Part shown: piece by piece, positions 1-5,260 of the stretch
Layout: each line of letters begins with the position of its first letter
How positions within the stretch are numbered: position 1 is the first letter of the stretch
Assembly: GCA_013696665.1 (NCBI GenBank)
Contig: JACCYC010000213.1
Location: 1-6,471 of the forward strand
Length of the DNA stretch: 6,471 nt
From: Burkholderiaceae bacterium
GTDB taxonomy: Bacteria; Pseudomonadota; Gammaproteobacteria; Burkholderiales; Burkholderiaceae_F
Direction of reading: 5' to 3'
Notes under the pieces: generated by a model
Seen by the model: the letters and a program-made list of their open reading frames with translations, nothing else
Database searches by the model: none
What the model was told of the DNA's origin: nothing
Translations under genes and position numbers: made by a program

Positions 1-862
1 AAACCTCGATCGAATCTTGATAGCGCCCACTGTCGAACAGGTCGCTTGCCTCGGCAATGAGTGACGCTGCCAGGATGCCATCAAGATACGCGGGATCGAT
101 TCGATCGCCGGGCTTTGTGCCCTGACATGTCTGTACATAGGCGTCGACCGACGGATCCTTCGTCCACGCCGGTGCGTCCTGAAGATGCGGAAGCGGCGTT
201 AAATTGACGCCGTCGATGCTGGCGCGAGCAACACCTTTGGCAACGATCAACCCCGACTTCAAATCCGCGAGCGCGAGACAAATCCGAAACGCATCGCGCG
301 CGCCGCCGGTCTGATTTTTCAGATCGATTGGGGTAAATGTTCCGACCAGAACAATCGGCGCCTGCCCAACCGAGGCGCGCGAAAACGGTTGCGCGTTGAA
401 GCCCGGGTACTTCGAGCGCACCAGCCCCTGAATTTTCGTTTCGAGCGACTGCGTTGTCACAGTTTGCGTATGCGACACGCTATCGACCAATGGATCGATC
501 ACCAGCAGCCGCTGCGTCGGAGGCATCGAAAGTGTCTTCGCAGCGCTCGAGAAAAGATTGTTCGCTGCCGCCAGCAACGCATCGTCGAGAGGAAGCACTG
601 GGGGCGGCGCTACCGGCGCTGGCGCCGGAGCTGTTGCCGTTGCCGTTGCTGTTGCCGTTGCCGTTGCTGTTGCCGTTGCCGTTGCCGTTGCCGTTGCGCA
701 CGCCACAGGCGTGGATACCGCCCGCGTCCCCTGGGGTAGCGGCGGCGTATCAAGCGTCTCGCACCCCGCGGTCATCGCGGCAACCGTTGCGATTGAAAGC
801 ATCGCGCAAAACGTCGCGCGCATTGGCGTGATCGGGCGCGTTGCCCTTTTCAGGTTCTTCAC
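1..862 (-). CDS. Lipoprotein with Ala-Thr repeat linker and start of a TPR-like region (3' end outside window)
   Basis: An open frame of 287 codons runs off the left edge without a stop. It starts at GTG 862-860, whose GTGA overlaps the TGA of the upstream TIR gene, with AAGGAG 8 nt upstream. Residues 1-34 look like a lipoprotein signal: a basic N-region, a hydrophobic stretch and MTAGC with Cys34 as acceptor, although Thr at -3 is not the usual Leu. A low-complexity linker follows, with (Ala-Thr)11 at 56-77 and an Ala/Pro run to about 91. Residues 92-225 form a compact alpha/beta-looking domain with strands such as RLLVIDPLVD (118-127) and APIVLVGTF (168-176); it resembles FlgO/CsgG/TolB-N-like envelope domains, but I assign no family. 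From about 258, ILAASLIAEASDLFDSGRY reads like the first helix of a TPR. It is probably an outer-membrane-anchored periplasmic partner of the coupled TIR protein (inference). Confidence 0.85.
   Translation of the reverse strand, partial: MKNLKRATRPITPMRATFCAMLSIATVAAMTAGCETLDTPPLPQGTRAVSTPVACATATATATATATATATATATATAPAPAPVAPPPVLPLDDALLAAANNLFSSAAKTLSMPPTQRLLVIDPLVDSVSHTQTVTTQSLETKIQGLVRSKYPGFNAQPFSRASVGQAPIVLVGTFTPIDLKNQTGGARDAFRICLALADLKSGLIVAKGVARASIDGVNLTPLPHLQDAPAWTKDPSVDAYVQTCQGTKPGDRIDPAYLDGILAASLIAEASDLFDSGRYQDSIEV
632..697. repeat. Hexanucleotide tandem repeat, 11 units, in frame within the lipoprotein gene
   Basis: Eleven uninterrupted 6-bp units read YGTTGC on the plus strand and GCAACR on the coding strand, giving eleven Ala-Thr dipeptides. 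The variable base follows a higher-order pattern: TGTTGC-CGTTGC-CGTTGC occurs three times (18-bp period), then two more CGTTGC units. Because the unit is six bases, gain or loss of copies would lengthen or shorten the periplasmic linker without a frameshift. Confidence 0.95.
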
Positions 863-1752
863 GATTGACACTCCTTGCTGCGAAGCAGATCACGCTCGAT
901 GGCCGTGATCTGCCCGGTCTGCTGAAATTTTTCTTCGATGGTCGTGCAGCGCAACGGGCGCGACTTCGGCACAGGTTTGATGACGGGTTTGACGGTATTT
1001 GCGCTTCGAGGCCCGGTCGCAACCGTCGTCGTCACGGGCGGCGGAGCTTCGACGACCGGCGGCGTGGTCGCAACCGTAGTGGGCGCGACGGTGGCCGGCG
1101 CAATTGTCTGCGGTAACGTGGCTGAAGGAACCGGTGCAGGCGAGGGATCCACGGTAACAATTAACCACGTCACCGCGGCGACGGCTACCGCTGCACCGAC
1201 GGCGATCATGGCTTTGTACGATCGGCCGATTGTTCCCCCGGTGTCTGATCTGGATGTGCCGTCGGCACCGCTGCTGTTGCCCGTTGTTTCTGAGATTTGC
1301 TTTTGCAGCGTGGCGGGCACTACCAGCCGGATCGGACGTGATTTCTGCTCGCGCAACGCCGGCGCTTTCAAAAGCGCTGTCAGGTCAGCCAGCAAATGCG
1401 CGAGTCGCGGGTCGCCGTGGTCGCCATTCCACCCAACCAGATCGAACATCTGGGTCTGCCGGAATTCCAGGGGTGGCCGCACCTTGTCCAGCAATACCGG
1501 CACTAGTTTTTCGCTTTGCAAAGCCTCGTACGCCTCGATGCGCACCCAGCGGCTGTCTATCGAAGTCGTCGTCCACAGGGCGAGCAAACAGCGCGCACTG
1601 TTCAGCTCCTCCTCAAGAACCTTGGGCCACAGCGCGCCGGCGCGCGTTTCCTGGTCCCAGAAAACGTCCCACCCGTGTCCTTCAAGCCAGCTGACGATTT
1701 CCGCGGCACGCGGCTTGTCCGCTCGCGAATAGCTGACAAACAAGTCGGCCAT
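859..1752 (-). CDS. TIR-domain protein with one membrane helix and a Pro/Thr-rich periplasmic tail
   Basis: 297 residues from ATG 1752-1750, chosen because GGAGG lies 5 nt upstream and the TIR first strand (ADLFVSYSRADK) begins at residue 2; an in-frame ATG 11 codons further up has no such support. Residues 2 to about 108 are a bacterial TIR domain (TIR_2 type): SYSRAD at 7-12, WDVFWDQE at 28-35, and S-R-W-V-R-I-E at 67-73, a WxxxE motif whose Glu73 matches the catalytic glutamate of NAD-cleaving TIR domains. Residues 181-201 form one transmembrane helix. Residues 202-265 are a Pro/Thr/Val/Ala linker, and the last 30 residues are a small module bounded by Cys269 and Cys295. The expected topology is TIR in the cytoplasm and tail in the periplasm. 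It is the first gene of a pair with the lipoprotein downstream. NADase activity is possible but unproven; a scaffold or signalling role is the alternative. Confidence 0.92.
   Translation of the reverse strand: MADLFVSYSRADKPRAAEIVSWLEGHGWDVFWDQETRAGALWPKVLEEELNSARCLLALWTTTSIDSRWVRIEAYEALQSEKLVPVLLDKVRPPLEFRQTQMFDLVGWNGDHGDPRLAHLLADLTALLKAPALREQKSRPIRLVVPATLQKQISETTGNSSGADGTSRSDTGGTIGRSYKAMIAVGAAVAVAAVTWLIVTVDPSPAPVPSATLPQTIAPATVAPTTVATTPPVVEAPPPVTTTVATGPRSANTVKPVIKPVPKSRPLRCTTIEEKFQQTGQITAIERDLLRSKECQS
871..876 (-). promoter_or_regulatory. Ribosome binding site of the lipoprotein gene, inside the TIR gene
   Basis: The minus strand reads AAGGAG, 8 nt before GTG 862-860, inside the last codons of the TIR gene. 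It settles the choice of the GTG start over the internal ATG 13 codons later and supports translational coupling of the two genes. Confidence 0.8.
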
Positions 1753-1757
1753 TAAAA

Positions 1758-1762
1758 CCTCC
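1758..1762 (-). promoter_or_regulatory. Ribosome binding site of the TIR gene at 859-1752
   Basis: The minus strand reads GGAGG with a 5-nt spacer (TTTTA) to ATG 1752-1750. It argues for this start over the in-frame ATG at 1785. Confidence 0.75.
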
Positions 1763-1785
1763 GTCACCACCCGTAGCCGCTGCAC

Positions 1786-1803
1786 GCCGCTGCACGCAGC
1801 GGC
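1786..1803 (-). promoter_or_regulatory. GC-rich hairpin in the likely leader of the TIR gene
   Basis: GCCGCTGC (1786-1793) and GCAGCGGC (1796-1803) are perfect reverse complements with a 2-nt loop, or a 7-bp stem with a 4-nt loop. The element lies 24 nt upstream of the TIR gene's ribosome binding site on the minus strand, where it could shape the 5' leader or overlap the promoter. Its role is unknown. Confidence 0.35.
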
Positions 1804-1858
1804 AAACAGATTTGATCCCAGTTTAGAAGTGAACCGGGCGGGTGCCTACTGCATATTC

Positions 1859-1879
1859 ACGCCCGCAGGCGGGCGTTTT
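1859..1879 (+). terminator. Rho-independent-like hairpin, plus strand
   Basis: ACGCCCGC (1859-1866) pairs with GCGGGCGT (1869-1876), giving a 7-8 bp GC-rich stem with a 2-4 nt loop, followed by a short T tract (1876-1879). The form suits an intrinsic terminator on the plus strand, but no plus-strand gene lies upstream in the window. It would therefore end either a short transcript or the leader of the lipoprotein gene. On the minus strand the matching T tract is missing. Confidence 0.45.
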
Positions 1880-2022
1880 AGCGACAGCCGCCGTACTGTG
1901 CGGTCGCGACGGCATGCCATTACCAACCACAAACGCGGTCCCAACATTTCGCCGACCATAACGCCAGCGCGATTCCGCCACAAGCTGGCGGCATATCGAC
2001 TGCTATGGTGGGGCGTGCATTC

Positions 2023-2027
2023 AGAGG
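2023..2027 (+). promoter_or_regulatory. Probable ribosome binding site for GTG start at 2032
   Basis: AGAGG lies 4 nt before GTG 2032-2034. The in-frame ATG at 2005 has no purine-rich site before it and would add nine residues ahead of a normal signal peptide, so the GTG is preferred. The spacing is a little short. Confidence 0.45.
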
Positions 2028-2031
2028 TGCT

Positions 2032-3009
2032 GTGATTACTACCTATCGATTAACCCGCCGCCGTGCCACGTTCGGAATAGCATTGCTCCCTTTTTTCGCC
2101 GGCTGCAGCACACCGCTGCCGCTCGGCTTATCGCCTTCGCGTGACCCAGCGGCTGCGGCGCGTCTTCGCGAGAGCGCGGAGGCGCACGGCGGGGCCGCCT
2201 ACCGCACCCTGACCGATATCAATGTCAGTTATGACGGCCAGTGGCGGCCACTGATTGGCCGCATTCAGCGCGAGTTAGTTGATGCAGGTTTCGCGGCCCT
2301 TCAGAGGAGCGGATCATGCCGGCAGAGGGAGCTGTGGCGCAGGCTTACAGGGGGCCGCTGGGTCGCAAGCAGGTCTGGTGGCGTCGCAATCGAGTCCGTT
2401 CGAATTCGATCGGTGAAGTTGCCGTGTGGTTGAACGGCGTGCCAAGCACGGAACCCGCCGCACAGCAGACCGCGGCGCTGGTGGCCGAGGGCTATGCGTT
2501 GTTTCTACTGGGGCCCTTGTGGCTGGCGGAGCGCAATCTACCGATGCAGCTCGCCGGAACAGACTGCGTTAACGGCCGCCTGTGCGACGTCGTCAACGTC
2601 TGGCTATCTCCTGGACTGGGGCTCGTCGAGACTGATCGGCTCGCGGTGTTTATCGATCGGGCGGATCACATTACCCGCCGTATCCGCTTCACTCTTGAAG
2701 GTTTCGAGGGAACGCGCGGCGCGGTGGCCGAGGTCGACATGTTTGCCCACGCACGTCGCTTCGGTGTTCTGTGGCCGATGCGTTCATACGAGCACCTGGT
2801 GCATCCGCTGTCGTTGCCGGTGCACGACTGGCACGTCACAGGGCTTGACGTTAATCGCGGGTACTCGGCAAACGACATCCGCGGCCCTGAATTCACTGGC
2901 GCCGCGGCAACCCCGGCAATCTCGGTCGCCGCCGCAGCACCCGATCAACGATCGCGATCTGAACGAGCTCGCCTTCCGCAATCGCGTTGAGATCACTCAC
3001 GCGCGATGA
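2032..3009 (+). pseudogene. Frameshifted lipoprotein gene
   Basis: The 5' part (2032-2292, about 87 codons) encodes a lipoprotein signal ending ALLPFFAGC, with Cys25 counted from the GTG, and a mature start ARLRESAEAHGGAAYRTL. Protein-like sequence then moves to another frame. From 2292 it reads RGPSEERIMPAEG and continues through WLNGV, LVAEGYALFLLGPLW, CDVVNVWLSPGLGLVETDRL and VHDWHVTGLDVNRG, to a stop at 2988-2990. A single lost C in GGTTTCGCGG (2287-2296) explains the jump. Near 2941 codon use shifts back to the first frame, reading INDRDLNELAFRNRVEI to a stop at 3007-3009. Read as it stands, the frame from 2032 ends at 2433 with about 46 wrong residues. The general character (secreted, beta-rich, about 320 residues) recalls a periplasmic lipoprotein, but I do not recognise the family. 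It could also be an assembly error in an intact gene. Confidence 0.75.
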
Positions 3010-3195
3010 AATTCTGCAGTGCAGCTGCTGACGCAGGCATTGCAATCGGATGTGAAGCCCGCTGCAAATAACAATAGTTTTGCGGCACTCGGTGCGTGAA
3101 TATCAGCTCGACAGACTGCCTCTGATGATTTATCTCCGTGACTTACCAACGTCTGAGTTGCATCGAAGCGACGTCTTACTATCAAGCGCTAGCTG
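3010..3195 (+). other. Intergenic region before the second TIR gene
   Basis: I see no gene here. It presumably carries the leader or promoter of the TIR-TPR gene. TACTAT at 3177-3182 could be a -10 element, but there is no matching -35 at normal spacing. No clear Shine-Dalgarno sequence precedes ATG 3196. No terminator was recognised after the broken lipoprotein gene. Confidence 0.4.
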
Positions 3196-4626
3196 ATGGA
3201 CATCTTCATCTCTTACTCGTCAAAGTATCGCGATCTGTGCGAGCGATTACAGCTCGCGCTGGATGCCGAAGGCCATCGATGCTTCGTTGATCGCACCGAA
3301 CTCGAACCGGGCCAGCCATTCGACGCTGAATTGCGCAAGGCGATCGCCGATTGCGATGTGTTCATCTTCCTGGTGTCGCCCGAGTCAGTCGCCACGGGCA
3401 GTTACGCGCTTGCCGAACTCAATCTTGCGCAGCAACGCTGGCGCCATCCTGGCGGGCGTGTGCTGCCGGTGGTGGTCGCCCCAACGCCGTTAAATTCGAT
3501 CCCGACGTATTTAAAGGCGGTGACCCTGCTGCAACCGAAAGGGGAGATCGTCGCCGAAACACTCGCCGCCGTCGCCCGCATCGGCACGCGTGGCCGCAGG
3601 CCGCTGATGTTGACGCTGGCCGCTGTCGCAGTCGTTGCTGTCATAGCCGCCGGGGCGGCCGGCTACGTATGGCAGCAGCGCACGGAGGAGGCGGAACGAA
3701 AACAACTGGTTGCACGTGAAATTGCTTCCGCCACGGTGCTCTGCACTTCTGGGGCGCACTCGGCCGCGTGGAGTCGCTTCGAAGAACTTCAATCGCGCTA
3801 TCCGACCGACGCCGGTTTGCAAAATGCGCGCGGGCAATGTGGCATGCGCTGGCTGCGCGAAATTCGGGTCCGCGTTGGCGAGCAAACGTTTGCCGATATC
3901 GTCAAACGCGTGCAGCCGGCGCTGGTATCGGGTCTGGTCGACGCCAAGGGTCAGCGCGCCGCGGACCTTTTCGCGCACCTGGGTTGGGCCGACTATCTGC
4001 TAACGCGTGAAGGAGCCATCGCCGGCGACCCCGCTGCGCACTTCCAGCGTGCGCTGAAGGAAGAAGCCGACAACGTCTACGCACACGCCATGTGGGGCCA
4101 GCATCTGTGGTGGTCACGTGATGGCGACACTGAGGCGCGCGAGCATTTCGCGCAAGCCGTTGCGAGCGGCCGCGATCGCGCGTTTGTGCGGGCACTGCAG
4201 TTCGGCGGCAGCCTGTCGCGTGCAGCGCTCGAGCCGTACGCGGTCCTCGTAGCCAACGACATGCGACTGGCAGGTGAACCGGTCAGCGATGCGATTCGAA
4301 ATCGTCTTTGGAGCCGTGTGTACCGCTCGTACCTTTACACGATTGACGACCAGGGCACACGCACAAGTTTCCTCGCACTCCTGCCAGGCGATGTGCACTT
4401 GGCAACATTTGACTGGCTGTTTCCGCAGTCCGCCATTCCTGTCAATGAGATCCCAGTGTGGCGCTACGTGCGCTTGCGGCTGCTCGCTAACGCAGGGCGG
4501 GCAGTCGAAGCACGACGCGGCCTGCAGGACCTGCTTGGCGAACTCTCAGCACAAAAATCCGACGGCCGTGTTGTCGATCAAACACGCCGGTTGCTGAAAG
4601 AGTCCAAAGCTCTCGACGCTCGGTGA
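3196..4626 (+). CDS. TIR-domain protein with one membrane helix and TPR-like periplasmic region
   Basis: 476 residues, intact. The start ATG directly precedes the first TIR strand (DIFISYSSKYRD), so it is almost certain on structural grounds even though no good ribosome site is visible. The TIR domain spans about 2-127: SYS at 6-8, CFVDRTELEPGQPF at 29-42, VFIFLVSPESV at 55-65, and S-Y-A-L-A-E at 69-74, where Glu74 is the candidate catalytic glutamate. RVLPVVV (88-94) and IPTYLKAVTLL (102-112) are typical of TIR_2 proteins. Residues 137-159 form a single transmembrane helix preceded by Arg residues (TRGRR), so the TIR domain should face the cytoplasm. The remaining roughly 315 residues are helical with TPR-like pairs, for example around 186-206, 263-295 and 300-325, and should lie in the periplasm. 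Likely role: an envelope sensor with a TIR output (inference). The next gene starts within 50 bp, suggesting co-transcription. Confidence 0.93.
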   Translation: MDIFISYSSKYRDLCERLQLALDAEGHRCFVDRTELEPGQPFDAELRKAIADCDVFIFLVSPESVATGSYALAELNLAQQRWRHPGGRVLPVVVAPTPLNSIPTYLKAVTLLQPKGEIVAETLAAVARIGTRGRRPLMLTLAAVAVVAVIAAGAAGYVWQQRTEEAERKQLVAREIASATVLCTSGAHSAAWSRFEELQSRYPTDAGLQNARGQCGMRWLREIRVRVGEQTFADIVKRVQPALVSGLVDAKGQRAADLFAHLGWADYLLTREGAIAGDPAAHFQRALKEEADNVYAHAMWGQHLWWSRDGDTEAREHFAQAVASGRDRAFVRALQFGGSLSRAALEPYAVLVANDMRLAGEPVSDAIRNRLWSRVYRSYLYTIDDQGTRTSFLALLPGDVHLATFDWLFPQSAIPVNEIPVWRYVRLRLLANAGRAVEARRGLQDLLGELSAQKSDGRVVDQTRRLLKESKALDAR

Positions 4627-4672
4627 GCCGAACACAGGCGAAACGAGCAATGCAGGCTGCCCACGCGCGAAT

Positions 4673-5207
4673 TTGTTCGTCATCACTGGCGCATCGGGCT
4701 CCGGCAAATCATCAATCATCGAGGAGCTTATGCGGAGCGGTTACGCATGCGTTGCAGAGGTCGGGCGGCAGATCGTGAAGGAGCAGAACCTCATTCAGGG
4801 TGACGCCACGCCCTGGAAGAACAACCGAATGTTCATGGCGTTGCTGTACTCGAGGTCAGCGAGCGTACGAATCTATCGAGGAAACGCTTTCGCCGGTCTT
4901 CTTCGATCGAGCTCTCCCCGAATGCTTGAGCTACGCAAAGTCACTCAAGGGTTCTGCGCGAACGAAGGCTCTTCGCACGATCGCAGCGCTGCAGTACAAC
5001 CGCACTGTGTTCGTCACTCCCCCATGGGAGGACCTCTACGCTACCGATGCAGAGCGCAAACACTCATTTCAGGAAGGCGTCGCGTATCACCGTGCGGAGA
5101 TCGCTGCCTACACGGAGTGCGGCTATTCGCTTCTCGAGGTGCCGCGCGGGGCCGTGGAAGTCAGAGCTGATTTCATCGTCAGCCACGCAGCGTCCCGTGA
5201 AGAATGA
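4673..5207 (+). pseudogene. Frameshifted AAA_28-type P-loop ATPase gene
   Basis: The first part (from about 4673) reads FVITGASGSGKSS, a Walker A motif GxxGxGKS, then YACVAEVGRQIVKEQ and DATPWKNNRMFMALLYSRSA. After about 4861 the matching continuation is in another frame: AYESIEETLSPVFFDRALPE (Walker B-like FFDR), YNRTVFVTPPWEDLYATDAE, then AYTECGYSLLEVPRG, ending at TGA 5205-5207. Together these make about 178 residues, the usual size and motif order of AAA_28 (PF13521) ATPases. Loss of one CG in the GCGAGC run near 4859-4864, or one inserted base, explains the break. The start is also doubtful: the only in-frame candidate is TTG 4673 without a ribosome site, while ATG 4650 lies in another frame. 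As it stands the first frame reaches 5170 as a 165-residue chimera. It follows the TIR-TPR gene closely on the same strand. A sequencing error cannot be excluded. Confidence 0.8.
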
Positions 5208-5260
5208 CCCCTGCATCGAAGTGTTAGAACCACGCCAACGGCTCTGCACGCGTTGCCACA

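Larger units (their letters stand above)
1753..2031. other. Divergent intergenic region with three hairpins
   Basis: This region separates the minus-strand TIR gene from the plus-strand lipoprotein gene and should hold both promoters. I could not place a convincing -35/-10 pair on either strand. It contains a tandem 10-bp direct repeat (CCGCTGCACG at 1777-1786 and 1787-1796), an 8-bp inverted repeat at 1786-1803, a terminator-like hairpin at 1859-1879, and a 6-bp stem at 1975-1980/1986-1991 (CCGCCA/TGGCGG, 5-nt loop) about 40 bases before the lipoprotein start. A 68-codon plus-strand frame from 1829 lacks a ribosome site and protein-like character, so I do not call it. Confidence 0.6.

Noticed and set aside
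632..697. CRISPR-like or iteron array
   Set aside because: Units are 6 bp, contiguous without spacers, and coding in frame; this is a microsatellite.
558..908. Plus-strand frame with a Val-Ala repeat, and Arg/Cys-rich frames nearby
   Set aside because: These are antisense readings of the hexanucleotide repeat in the minus-strand lipoprotein gene, which has a good ribosome site, a signal peptide and a domain-like body.
938..1732. 264-codon plus-strand open frame
   Set aside because: It is antisense to the TIR gene, whose motifs, membrane helix and ribosome site are clear; the plus-strand product has no recognisable features.
1753..1785. Eleven-residue N-terminal extension of the TIR protein from ATG 1785
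   Set aside because: GGAGG lies 5 nt before the inner ATG, and the TIR fold starts there.
1829..2035. 68-codon plus-strand frame in the divergent region
   Set aside because: It has no ribosome site, runs through the terminator-like hairpin, and its translation does not look like a protein.
2997..3185. Small minus-strand frame before the second TIR gene
   Set aside because: It has no ribosome site, domain or context supporting a gene.
3511..3978. 155-codon minus-strand frame inside the TIR-TPR gene
   Set aside because: It is a shadow of a well-supported gene in GC-rich DNA.
4859..4864. Programmed ribosomal frameshift in the ATPase gene
   Set aside because: No slippery heptamer or downstream structure is evident, and this family is not known for frameshifting; mutation or sequence error is simpler.
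5236..5255. Terminator between the convergent ATPase and Bug receptor genes
   Set aside because: Only a 5-bp CAACG/CGTTG stem with a 10-nt loop and no T tract; too weak to call.
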